Assembly (NCBI RefSeq): GCF_001680005.1
Contig: NC_033560.1
Coordinates: 58,501 to 122,500 of the forward strand
From: Plasmodium coatneyi
Taxonomy: Eukaryota; Apicomplexa; Aconoidasida; Haemosporida; Plasmodiidae
DNA: 64,000 nt
Direction: 5' to 3'
Of the stretch, positions 33,664 through 45,640 are shown piece by piece. Numbering within the stretch: the first letter of the stretch is position 1; every line of letters begins with the position of its first letter. Below the pieces are notes generated by a model that ran no database searches, was not told where the DNA came from, and worked only from the letters and a program-made list of their open reading frames with translations. Position numbers and translations under genes: made by a program.

Positions 33664-36044
33664 TACAATTATATATATCGTAAAAATTATCCCAGGAATG
33701 ACTGATAAAATGTAAATAACTACATAATGTTATTATTTATTTTGACCTTTTTTGTGTGTGTGTTAATTTATGTGCTACAAAAATGTATAAGCAGTTCCAA
33801 TTCTTTTTTAATCGCTTGGATTAGCCATTTGTATGTTAGCTAAATGTGCACACATAGCAATATACATAAAGGTATATAATAATATGTGCGGCTTCTTTAT
33901 ACATAATATATTGAATTCTTCAAATCACTTGGAAAATAAGAATTTGTGTCTTTTATGAATCTTGAAGGACTACTTTGAATAACGACGTAATTATCATTTT
34001 TTTTTTTAACGAAAATTCGAACCTGCTTTCACATAAATTTTATAATAACTTTTTTCCGCAAATTTAAGTGTTCCATATGGCTTAACCTAGTAGAATACAC
34101 TTTTATCATAATTGTTCTATTGTACACATCTGTCCATTTCTATGAATAATATATAACCCCTTAAAGAAGCTATATAGAAATATTAGTGTTTCCTACAAAG
34201 GTCATTTTTCTCATTAGCTCTAATCCATACATCTATCCCCATTTTGTAATCATTTAAGTCACAAAGGTTTTTTATTTAATATATGACAACAAAAAATATA
34301 TCTATTATATGCGCTTGTTCCCTTATTTTGTTCACTGTCGAATTAGAGCATAACGCAGTGCACATATACACATTTATAAGAAACAAATGAACATCATTTT
34401 ATAATTTCTTTTTAAAGTAGATTTTTAATTACATAAAATTAGCCATTATCATTACGTATATATATTTTTTTTTTCTCCCTTTCCATTTATGGAAGAAAAA
34501 GGTGTAATTATTTTAAGCACTTTCTTTTTCCCACCTGTAGTATAATATTACCATTTTCATAATTCGCGCACCCTGTTATTAATATTTTTTGTACACACTT
34601 ATACAAGTGTACATAAAAATGCCTGCGCGAAAATATTTTATTTTTTATATTTACTTTAGAACAGGACAAATGTTTTTAATTTTAATCATAATTACTTAAT
34701 TTATAGAAGGACGAATGATAAAAATAAGTTCTTATTTGAAGAATAGATCATTTCCAATTTTTTTTAAACATTGTCCACTTCTTTTTCTTCACTAAATTGT
34801 TGATACAACAAAGAATTCAATAAATGAAATTAAAATAAAAAAAATTCGTAATTTTTGTATTTAAGGAAAAATAAAATTTTGGCATTTTTGTTAAATTTCC
34901 GTATAATTTTTCCTAATTTCTTTTTAAAATTAAATTCTAATTAAACCTATTCCTTTCTTCAGTGAATGAAAAAAAAGAATAAGATATAAATTTTCCGGCA
35001 ATCTAAATGTTGCTTCTGTCGATTGAAAAAAATAAGATGTATCGACTTAATTCCTAAAATTAAATATTCTTTTTAAAAATTTACACTTGCAAATATTTTT
35101 TTTGTTGCGGAATTAGCAAGTTTTTACGATTTTTGTAACATATATTATTCCCCCCGCATTGTGAATACCTTCGAGAAAGAATAAATAGTAAAATTGAAAC
35201 AAATCAAGGGAATCATATTTAAAACAACAATGCAATAACTAGCGATACCATAAGGTAATGATAAAGGTTCATACATAGAAAAAAATCAAAAGAAGAATAA
35301 CTCATCACATCAACACAAACATTTTTCCTTTCAGAACGAATTTAACAAATCAATATTTAATTTAAATGAATGAACCTTTTAATTCATGTTAGAGCAGAAT
35401 CATGTAAATATAAGGGACCCCCCCCCCAAAAAAAAAAAAATGTATTATACATGCTACTATTTTATAAAGGAATTCTACAAAAATAAAAGTGTCGTCATTT
35501 TTTAATATATTTTTTAGGGGCACACGTACAAGTAGGAAAAAATATTTTTCAAAAGTAAAATATTCCTTATATATGTATGTATACTTGTACTTCCACGTAG
35601 TAATTCTTTTTACATTATTATTATTTTCCTTTTCATTTTAAAAAAGGAAAAAAATAAAGGAGTAAAATACTTTTTATTCATATTTTTGGTCCCTAAAGAA
35701 TTATTATATATAGTAGAATTTAGTATTTCCTTTTTTATTTTAATCTTTTTTTAATTAAATTGACATAATGTGAAATTAATATATATTTTTACTATTAATT
35801 ATTAAGGGAAAACATTTATATTATAATTTAAATATAAAATATTTGCATATGTTAATTCTTATTTTTTCTTTCACTTTTTACTTTTTCTTATTTGATTTAT
35901 TGTATTAATATGAAAAAAGAATAATGATTTTTTATATCCTGTTTTAGATAATTAGCAACGGAGAAAATCATTTACACTTTATATATTATCATCAACTTCC
36001 CTTATTTTTTTCTTTTTCCTTAAAATATATAAATATTTTTTAAA
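33664..36044. other. 2.4-kb AT-rich spacer
   Basis: No supported gene; very high A+T with many homopolymer runs. It contains a short C-run followed by an A-run near 35419-35440. Confidence 0.6.
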
Positions 36045-38215
36045 ATGTTAAATTCTAACAAGACCACTGTCGCATTAGGGGGAAAATCTGAATGTGCCAA
36101 TAAGAACAACTCCCAGTGTTATTTTCCTGATGATACAGATAGCATGAGAAATAAGTGTAACGGACAGAATGGCAGAAACTTCATGCCACCTCGCTTTATG
36201 AATGCCCTTTTACTAGTTATATTATGTGTTGTACTAAAGGTAAGGGTTGAAATAAAACATATACGTGTAACACTTATTGCGTATATGTTGTTGTCCTAAT
36301 TTAGATGTTGTTTTTGCTTTTTTCCTTAATTATAATTCAAATTTTCGCTCAAGCCCAAGAAATGTCATATGTGTGTATATAATTGTCGCTCTGGATCTAC
36401 CAAACTTATGTTGTTACATTTCTATTTCTTAAATTCTCTTTGTAGAATGAGTATACATATGAAAATGAAGCTGAATTAAGGACTAATGCATCAAGGCAGT
36501 TGTGTGAAATGAATGGTTATTCAAAGGGACCTAGGAATAATATATGCACAAGAAATGACGGATATGATTTTCCAGGGGAACATTTTAACAACATGCATGA
36601 GGTTGGAATGGCACCTCATGGCTGGGATCCTAGAATTCAAATGTCACCTCATGAGGAATGGAATGGAGAGAGAGGACCACATGACCCAAGAAATAGAGAC
36701 ATGAATATGGGTATGCGGAGAGATATGGAAAGAGGTAACAGAAGAAGATATAGAAACAGAGATGATTCAGATGACGAAATTGAAAGAGGTAACAGAAGAA
36801 GATACAGAAACAGAGATGATTCAGATGACGAAATGGAAAGAGGTAATAGAAGGAGAAGAGTTAGGGGTAGACACATGGATAGAGAAGACGGTGGTTACAT
36901 GTACGAAAATGGAAGAGGAATAGGCCGAGGGAGAGACAGAGATGAAATGAGTCGAGAAGGAGACAGAGACAGAATGAGCCGAGAAGGAGACAGAGACAGA
37001 ATGAGCCGAGAAGGAGACAGAGACAGAATGAGCCGAGAAGGAGACAGAGACAGAATGAGCCGAGAAGGAGACAGAGACGAAATGGAAAGAAGAAGAGATA
37101 GAGACGAAATGGGCAGAAGAAGAGATAGAGACGAAATGGGCAGAAGAAGGGATAGAGACGAAATGGGAAGAAGAAGAGATAGAGACGAAATGGGCAGAAG
37201 AAGAGATAGAGACGAAATGGGCAGAGGAAGAGGAAGAGAAAGGGGAAAAGAAAAAATGGACGACGAAAATGTGGAACAACAAGAAATGCCTGTTAAACTG
37301 GGTTGGGAAGTAGGTAGAATATTGCCTAGAGGAGATATGAATATAGGAATGGACAGAAATAAAAGAAAAGGAAAAGGCAGGGATACGGACGAAGAGGAAG
37401 ACAAAAATAAAAAAAGAGGAAAAGGAAGAGATACGGACGAAGAGGAAGACAGAAATAAAAGAAAAGGAAAAGGCAGGGATACGGACGAAGAGGAAGACAG
37501 AAATAAGAGAAAAGGAAAAGGCAAAGATACGGACGAAGAGGAAGACAGAAATAAGAGAAAAGGAAAAGGAAAAGATACGGATGAAGAGGAAGACAGAAAT
37601 AAAAGAAGAGGAAAAGGAAAAGATATGAACGAAGAGGAAGACAAAAATAAAAGAAAAGAAAAAGGAAAAGATATGGATATGGAAAATGGCATGAATAAAA
37701 AGCCAAATGCAAACAAAAATATGCCACCTGTTTCTGATATAAAAGCTCTAGAAACAAGTAACACTGTAGATGTTAATTTCCATGTTACCGAATCCGACAT
37801 TGCTCAAATGATTGATAAATTAGAAGATTACGTAAAGGTAGATGACATGTTTTTACTATTTAACCTTGTGAACAATAACGAAAAAAATAAATATATTAAA
37901 ATGCAACTAGGAGTTATTAAACTATGTGAAGTTTTAGCCCAATATTACAAAACCCCACAGCACTATAAAACTAGACAGTGGGCCAAATCTTACCAAGGAA
38001 TGACAGAACAATTATTGCATAACGAAAGAAAGTCCTACAACAAGTTGTGCACATTCCTTCAAAATGGAAACAGTTCGCACGTAGCTTTTGTTGAATTCTT
38101 AAATGAATTAGTCGGAATATGGACTAGTTTTACCAAAGAAATGGAGAAATATTGGAAAAATTATTTAAGCAGCAAATTAAAGTTGTACTGGGAAACTAAT
38201 AATGCAGATATGTAA
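36045..38215 (+). CDS. PHIST-domain exported protein with three charged repeat arrays
   Basis: Exons 36045-36239 (65 codons) and 36446-38215 (589 codons plus stop), 654 aa, phase 0. Exon 1 ends in a hydrophobic stretch (FMNALLLVILCVVLK). Exon 2 soon shows RQLCE (residues 82-86), a PEXEL export motif at the usual distance. Three tandem arrays follow: an 18-residue unit with NRRRYRNRDDSDDE (twice plus), 9-residue units SREGDRDRM then RRRDRDEMG, and a 15-residue unit NKRKGKGKDTDEEED (about seven copies). The C-terminal 150 residues form a PHIST domain, with the usual conserved Trp (RQWAKSY, VGIWTSF, EKYWKNYL). PHIST proteins are exported and often bind the red-cell cytoskeleton. The repeats are strongly charged and could give direct electrostatic binding. 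Confidence 0.93.
36725..37680 (+). repeat. Coding minisatellites in the PHIST gene (54-, 27- and 45-bp units)
   Basis: Successive in-frame arrays: about 54-bp units at 36725-36860, 27-bp units at about 36940-37230 in two flavours, and 45-bp units at about 37350-37680. Several neighbouring 27-bp copies are identical at the DNA level, pointing to recent unit duplication. All unit lengths are multiples of three. Confidence 0.9.
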
Positions 38216-40244
38216 GAAAAGAGATATGCCAAGGAATTTGATTTTATCGGATTACAAATATTATGATTTACTACAACTGTACGTCATGCGCATGATCACG
38301 GTTCCTCATATAGAAAAAATGACCACATATATATAGATATACACACATAGACAAATTCAAGAATTACAGATATGGCCAAAAACAAACGCTCTGCCGCGGA
38401 AGCCATTAAGCAAGATAGGTGCGAAACATATTTTGCTTCCATTTCCATGATTATGACAATTAAAACGTATGCTCATTTTAGTTGTAAAAAAATTAGATAA
38501 AATATTTGTACTAATATGACGAGCTTTTCTATTTGCATAGGGTGCATATATAGTCAACAATTTGCGCAAAATAAATAATACCATTCCTGCAAATAATTAA
38601 TTGATATGATAGTATATATGCTTTGTAAAAATATTATATGAATATTATTCCCAAATGTTTATCCTCAATATAATATTTTTTTTTCCCCCCATTTTTGCTT
38701 TAACTTGAAGGAAGAGCATATATATATTATATATATAACAATAATTCATTACCTTGTTTATTTATTTCCACTTTATCATATTCTTGTGTACATGCTATTT
38801 GCATCATAGACACTTTTAAATATTCATTATATATGTACATTTATGTGCATATTTTTATATATTATATATATTAAGCACATGTATATGCATCCATAGGCAG
38901 ATTATTTATATATAAATTATTTGGCTTATTCCCCCGTTTAATAAATTTCATGTGTGTTGTTTTAGTTTTTAGTTTTAATTCATACAACCAAAACTACACG
39001 ATCTTGCTATAATTAATATAATATCCGATTTTATTTAATTATTATAAAAGTAAAATAAACATTTAAAAAAAATATGCGCTCGTTTTTAAGCTTTAAGCTA
39101 CGTGCCAAAAAATGTATAAAGCAAGAAAAAAAACTCCCATTTGGGGATTTCTTATATGTAAAGGCATAAGGCAAAAATTGGGCAATTATTCACTTCGCGC
39201 AGCATTAAATCGTGTTGATGTTGGGGCCTTTCATATACGTGCAAACATATACAATGCACACGTCCCTATCTACAAATGTACAGCGAAGGAATGGAAAAAT
39301 TATATTCGTACCGTCGCAGTACTTGTCGGCGCGCTCTGTTTTAATTTATCCTATAAGGGAGACACACAAATTATATGGTTAAAGAAAAAATGACAGAAGC
39401 TTCTTTCATATAATCCATTCAGTAAAAAAAAATTACGCGGGGAAAACTAACTCCCTTGAAAGGCCAAGAAATCTAAATAAAATCCTCAAAAGCGCGTCAG
39501 AACATCTTTGGTAGCATATCTCATGTGCACATTTTCAAATTAGATTTCATAGAAATAAGTTTGTTAAACAAATTGGAAATTAAAACAAACTATAGCTTAA
39601 AAGGCGCTACTGGCATATTTCAAAAAAGAAAATAATAACTGAAAGAATAAAAAATAAAATACTGCAATGATTAAATAGTATGACAAAATGATAAGTAGTA
39701 ACTAAAAAAATTTATAAATAAAATCACAAAACCGTTCAGCATTACGAAGTGTTATAATCCAGGGTGCGAAAATAAATAAATTTTACAAATGTGAAAAGGA
39801 AATACAGAAAAACATTGGACACAAAAAATGAAATAATAGCATTTTTTTTTTTTTTTTTTACACTAAAAATATATTGATTTGCGGAAAAACTCAACCTATT
39901 CTTCAATTTATGAATTCATACACACATCACCTATGTTACGAAACGGTGATGTTACACATGATTGCTTCTAACAAATTCATAAAAATATTTTTACATGTCT
40001 TTTAACAGGAGAATATTCTTATTCCATATGATATTCCTTGTGCTTGTAACGTCAAACATAATCTATAAAATGGCTTCACAAGTATGAAAAAGGAAAAAAA
40101 AAAAAAAGTACCGCTTCTTCTCCTTTTCAACATCTGCAAAATTGGAACATTGTGTATATGTAAAAATTATGAATACGTTTAAAAGAATTCTCGTTAAAGG
40201 TATTTTTTCCCCACTTAGATATACGCTTCTTTAAAAAAGGGATT
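38216..40244. other. 2-kb spacer
   Basis: AT-rich with TA-repeat runs near 38721-38745 and 38820-38885. One 93-codon frame at 39112-39393 has somewhat higher GC, but no signal sequence, splice logic or family similarity supports it. Confidence 0.55.
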
Positions 40245-41094
40245 CTAAAAAGAACTCATAGAATTTTCATCATTTTCTTCTCGGCATTTTCTAAGCAATT
40301 TATTAAAGGATTTATCTTCATGCATGGCATCAATTTTTTCCATATACGAATATAAAATGGATTTAATTTTCTCTTTTTCCCTGTTAGCAGCCTCATTGGT
40401 TGCATCACATAAACTGTTTTTTAAGTTTTCATTCAATATGTCGTTATTCATTAAAGAACTATCCATTAAGTCTTCATTTATTACATTATCTTTTGTTATG
40501 TCGTCTTTTGTTAAATCATCCTTGAATGTTTGGAACGGAATATCTTCCAACAGGGATCTCTTGGTCCTTGAATCAATTATGTCACTACTACCATCGCTTG
40601 GTTTTATCTTGTGGCCGCATTGTTCAAACGAGTCCTGGCAGAAGAAGGTGCAAAATGGGTTTTCATTAATAAGACATTTATGTCCTTCTGACGGAGCTCC
40701 TATGTGGAATAGTCACCACACCGCATCGGTGCTCACACATATGAAAAAGAGAGAAAAAAAAAATATATAAATTATCCTGTATACGCGAACGCCGCTTTCA
40801 TTCGCTCATCTATCTGTCCTTTTAACCATATACGCGCGATATGCGTATAGCTAAAAGGAACGCCACAGCTTAACGGCTTTCCCATTTTCTTACCTCATTA
40901 GAAAATTGACACATCCACACCAATGCGGAAAGGGTGAATATTTTTTTTAACAGAAAAGTATTCTTTTTTTGTCTGTTACTGTACTTTTTTACTGATGGCT
41001 TCACACCTGCGGCCTGTCCACCATTACATTCTTTCTGGTTATTCACATGCCATGTTAAAATATGTCCTCTGCTATTATAACGTTTCTTATCCAT
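40245..41094 (-). CDS. Small PEXEL-bearing exported protein, unknown function
   Basis: Minus-strand exons 40894-41094 (67 codons) and 40245-40634 (129 codons plus stop), about 196 aa, phase 0. Exon 1 ends with a hydrophobic segment (FLLKKIFTLSALVWMCQFSN) directly before the GTAAGA donor, as in many exported-protein genes. The acceptor chosen is TTGCACCTTCTTCTGCCAG at 40635: it has a pyrimidine tract and keeps the frame. A closer-looking acceptor (CACATAG, about 40705) would shift the frame. RSLLE at residues 93-97 is a PEXEL motif. The rest is polar, with a short Asp/Asn repeat-like stretch (KDDLTKDDITKDNV) and a helical, Lys-rich C-terminus. No domain is recognised. Confidence 0.75.
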
Positions 41095-44000
41095 CCTATA
41101 ACAGTTTCTTAAGAAGGATGGTTTTTACTCCTTTAAAAAAATATATCTTCATAAAAGCAATCTTTAATTTTACCTGTACTTATAATATGTAATACAATGT
41201 ATATATTTCTTTTCTTGCATTAAAGATATTACAAGAAAATAAAATTCTCTTAAGGTTAATATTTGCAAATTTAAAGTGGTACATGTCGACCTTACGATAA
41301 AGAACCATAAAGGGGAAAAATTAAATGAAAGAAAAATTTAGTTTAACATTTTTTTTCCCTTCCTTGGCAAAGTTACTTTTTATTCTATGTTTATAACGAT
41401 TTGCTTACGCCCAGGCTAACAATATTTTCTACGCGCAGCTAAATAGTGCGTTATACCATTACGTGTCAAATGTACATATATAAAAACGTATACATGCGCA
41501 GAATAAAATTCTGGCATGTTCTGAGATTCTTCCGCGATATTTTTTCGAAGAGAAAAAACTTTACATTTAAACACTGCATGTCTGTAATAACGGACTCCAA
41601 TAAAACTGCGCATATTTGTGATAACCTCTAAAGGTAATTAAAATTTCTTCATGTTATCTCCCGCTCTTGATAATTAAAAATTCTTCCTTGCCATGTTGAA
41701 CAAGTTTAACAAGAACTATTCACTGGCTAAATTTATGCAGGAAACGAAGAAAGAAAAACTTGCGAGGAAAGGCTGCAATATATATACATATATATGTATA
41801 TGCTTATTTAACATGTTATCACGTTAGCCGTTTGTTCTAATTCACAGATAAAAACCCGTTAGACGTTATATCTTTCGCAAATACATTTTCCGCGGGTGGT
41901 AAATTTTTCTCATTGTTCACGTAATTATGGTGGTACGGCAAGCATATACTCAGGAGAAGTACATGCCACGTACCAATGTTAAATATAATGTGAAATTCAA
42001 GCACTCCACATGTTTGGCATTAAAAAATTGAAAAAGAACGCTTCCCTAAATTTGCATCACATTTACTTATAATTTTACTTATTCAAACCTATACATTTGC
42101 ATGTGCAAGGCCGTTTATTGTGCACATTTGTGCCTCCAAAATTTTGTCGCTCTATACCATTCTCCTTTCTTACTCCAGCTAGTATACAAGTATTTTGTGG
42201 CACGATAAGTATGTTATTGGTTAGTAGACTATATTTGTAAAAGGTGTTCTTCATACATTACCGTGTTAAAGTTATTCCTCTTGTGGAACTTTTACAGTAA
42301 TTGCTCGCGTGCCACTTTAGGCGTTTAGCTTATTTGGTTGGCACCATGCACATGCGTACTCCCTTTAAGTGGAGCCCTTTCCATTATAATTCACTTTATC
42401 ACCAGAGTATTTTCCCATGTGTTGTAAAGCCGATGCCTAAGTTTCTAACATGCAGTAGCTTAGGGAAAGGCTCTCCACGGTTCCTATATGCTACAATATC
42501 GGCCACATATGTAAAGGAATCTTCATATGTAACGAAATGAATTTAGAAACTCCACTGAACAGTGCAGCTTCGTATATGACTTCTCATAAATCCTCCTATA
42601 CGTGTGCAACTTCGCCATTTTGTAGAACCTGCAAATTACTTTCTTCGAATTTGTGTATGTCCCCACATCGACACATCTAGTACGAAATGGAAAAAAAAAT
42701 TTCCTACAGTGACGTAAAAAAGTCCAATTCTTCTATCAGTCTTTCTCTCTCTTTCGCCGTTTTCGCTTAAGCTTTTTCTTATTCCCGTACCTTCGTTATG
42801 CTTTCCTCACGATAAATAAAGGCACATTAAGATTACGGCTCTGTCCCACCAATTAATATCCATGCATCGAATGGTCAGATTCCATTTAACGAGCTGAACA
42901 TTCTTATTCCATAAATTCAGATTTTTGTAAATTCTTTTCCTACTCCATTTTTAAAATAAAAAAGAACAATCCTTTTAGAAACATGTTGTAGCCTTTTAGC
43001 ATATTTTACGTCATGCAGAAAACGGTTTTTAAACTTTTCGGTGAAGCAGAAATGGCAATTTTACTCACCTGTTTCATGGCATCCCTTTTCCCATTTAGTC
43101 TTAAGGAAATTTGTTTCCCTTGAGTTTTCCGCTATAGAGGTGTAACATGAAATGAGCTGCTTTTAATTGATGACAGGATGTTCTCCCTGTATACTTGAGA
43201 AACTGCACCAATTAATTGTAATTTCCTTTTTTTTTAATATAGCCATTTTAAAAGTTTTCTAATAGGGTGTAAACAATTGACAGAAAAAAAAAAAAATGTT
43301 TGCGCATACGTATTATATATAAACATGGATACATACATGTACATACTCCGTTTGACTAAATTGATAAAAAAAGTATGTGCACACGTCTGTACACCTACAG
43401 GGAAGTTATTTTAAAAAAAGGAATAAATGCAACACAAGGTTTTTTTAAAATATAATTTGCATGCATAGCATCTTCACATGCGTTACATATATATTATGTG
43501 AAAGTAATACAAACACAAACGGATATCAAACAAATTAGAAAATTCAAAATATAATTTCCTATCACGTATAACACATATTTAAACATATAGCGTGGCTTCA
43601 CAACGAAAATAATGTTCCAAAAAAATAATAAAACAATAAAACAGTGAAGCAATAAAGCAGTTAAGCAATAAAGCAGTGAAGCAATAAAGCAGTGAAGCAA
43701 TAAAGCAGTGAAGCAATACAGCAGTGAAGCAATAAAACAGTGAAGCAATAAAGCAGTGAAGCAATAAAGCAGTGAAGCAATAAAGCAGTGAAGCAATAAA
43801 ACAGGGACCAAATAAAAGAATCAAAACAAAGACACGATGTCTTTTTCTCCCTTTCTCTTTTACAAAAAAATGGTCTTTATAATAAAAAAAACATTACATA
43901 ACAACGGTAAGATGAGGCGCAACTAGGATTTCCTTCCCTCTGGAGGACTCTAAATGATCCACCTGTACATGCATTATTCTACTTCAAAACCTTCAGCGAA

Positions 44001-44246
44001 GAGCATAATACATGTTTAAGGTTGCACAGTCAGCAATAATTCTCTTATCTAATTCATCGCACATAACAGGTGCCTTAGTGGCTATTATTTCTACGCTTGA
44101 AAAAGCTCCTTTGACTTCTTATTGAAATCTGCTTGAACTCATCATATTTTTAAGAATGCATTTTTCTTTCATAAGAAGAGGTTTCACATATGACACATAT
44201 CTGCAGGCACCACAGTTTGAACGTGTTGCCCTTTAGTTGTACCCCT
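41095..44246. other. 3.2-kb spacer
   Basis: No supported gene. Contains a 16-bp tandem repeat at 43635-43806, annotated separately, and scattered TA/CA alternating tracts (for example 41779-41803). Confidence 0.6.
43635..43806. repeat. 16-bp tandem repeat, GTGAAGCAATAAAGCA
   Basis: About ten nearly identical head-to-tail copies with a few single-base variants (ACAG, TTAAG). Because 16 is not a multiple of three, each frame cycles through all three phases, giving false Leu/Cys/Phe-rich readings on minus. Confidence 0.93.
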
Positions 44247-45640
44247 CTAATTATAATAACTTCTAAATTTCTTATCAATGCACTTCCTCCAGAAATCTTC
44301 TGTCCTGGATCGAAAATTGGTCCACGTTTCCCTTTTAGAATTCAGAAAGTGAACAAAATCCACATTATTCTTCGATCCCTCATTAAGGAACTTTTTAAAA
44401 TCTCTATAATCCCTAACAGTCATTTTCATTAGTTCATCCGATGAAAAATTCACAATTCTTTTCCATTCCTTTAATAAAATATCTTCTGGAAGCCCATATT
44501 CAAAGGCTAATAATTCACACCATTCCCATAGGTGTCTTTGCATAACTACAAATTTACTATTCTCAATTTCTTCGAAGCTATTCCATAAATAAAGCATTTC
44601 AGCAGCATCTAAATTGCCCCTTAATCCTCTAAGCCTATTATATAATTCTTCTTCAGTTGATATTTTTGCCGATTCGGAATCTGCATCTGAATCCTCAGAA
44701 AGGCATTCATCATCGTCCAAAGGTAAAAAAACTGTATCGTCCAGTTTTCCTGACTTTGCAGAACCCGAAACGCCCTCTCCACTCTCTAACACCTCAAGTA
44801 CCTCATATTCATCATCATCATCGTCATCATCATCGTCGTCATCATCGTCTTCATCATCGTCCTCTTCAAACTCCTCCTTCGATACTCCATGTTGGCCTCC
44901 TTCTGATTCGTCTTCGGACTCTTCTTTTGATACATCTTCAGCTAATGAAACATAATAAGTTACACTATCACTTCCAATGAGATCATCGGACACACCTAAA
45001 ATCGTTTCTAGTTCTTCATATCTACAACCACCACTTTCTTCCTTTTCCTCCACATGAGCCGAATTTAAGAATGTTTCCTTGCTCTTTTTATTCCTTTTCC
45101 TATTCCTACTTTTGCCTCCTGGTTGATTATTTCCATTATATTGTGATAAATTTCTTCCCTTGATATTTCCAGAATTTAATGCGCCCCCTATGTCTTCATT
45201 ATCCTTAAATAAATGGAAAATCTGCCCAAAGGAACAGCAAAAGGGGGGTGTGATTAAAGGTTCTTTTAACGTAAAAAGGGGGCTTCAAATTGGGAATTTA
45301 AAACACCACATGTGCAAACCGGCAGACGTGCGAAGCAGCACAGATGTACAACAGAAGAAAAACATAGGCGTATAAATGAATAATAATTTACTTATTCAGT
45401 TCAACGCACAATAACAAGATACGTAGTGGGTCGTTTCATTACCTGCAGTATGAAACAAATAACAACGAGTGACAGCGCGACGCATAGCTTAGACGACAAA
45501 AAATGTGTCAGCACATTTCTTATTTGACATTTTTCTGTTTGTGAGTGTTCCTCAGATCTGGGACAATCCCTGACGTTGGTTTTGCTTCCATCTAGCTGTC
45601 TTTTTAAAAAAGAAAATATTCCATGGTTAAAATATTCCAT
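44247..45640 (-). CDS. Acidic PHIST-domain exported protein
   Basis: Minus-strand exons 45443-45640 (66 codons) and 44247-45221 (324 codons plus stop), 390 aa, phase 0 (CAG, GTAATG; acceptor CTTTGGGCAG). I start at the ATG at 45640 (MEYFNHGIFSFLKRQL); nothing upstream in frame offers another ATG. Exon 1 ends in a hydrophobic stretch (LCVALSLVVICFILQ). RNLSQ at residues 89-93 is a PEXEL motif of the RxLxQ form. A basic patch (KSRNRKRNKKSK) and a long acidic region with an unbroken Asp run follow. The last 130 residues form a PHIST domain (LYLWNSFEEIE, HLWEWCELLAFEYGLP, LLKEWKRI, RETWTNFR, DFWRKC). Expected in the red-cell cytosol or at its cytoskeleton. Confidence 0.93.
44808..44868 (-). repeat. 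Asp-codon repeat (GAT/GAC) inside the acidic PHIST gene
   Basis: On the plus strand this is a run of ATC and GTC triplets, coding a poly-Asp stretch of about 13 residues flanked by Glu on minus. GAT and GAC are mixed, so it is not a pure triplet repeat. Confidence 0.9.

Noticed and set aside
36895..37800. 301-codon minus-strand open frame rich in Ser, Leu, Phe and Pro
   Set aside because: It is the antisense reading of the repeat arrays in the PHIST gene; the periodic unit keeps the opposite frame open. Other antisense frames at 36821-37282 and 37326-37757 have the same cause.
39112..39393. 93-codon frame with somewhat higher GC (MYKARKKTPIWGFL)
   Set aside because: No signal peptide, splice partner, domain or paralogue could be seen. 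It may be chance; a transcript would change this.
43494..43824. Leu/Cys/Phe-rich minus-strand frames
   Set aside because: Caused by the 16-bp tandem repeat; the peptide period of 16 residues equals three DNA units.
44614..44980. Plus-strand Ser-rich and His-rich frames
   Set aside because: Antisense of the poly-Asp/Glu region of the acidic PHIST gene.
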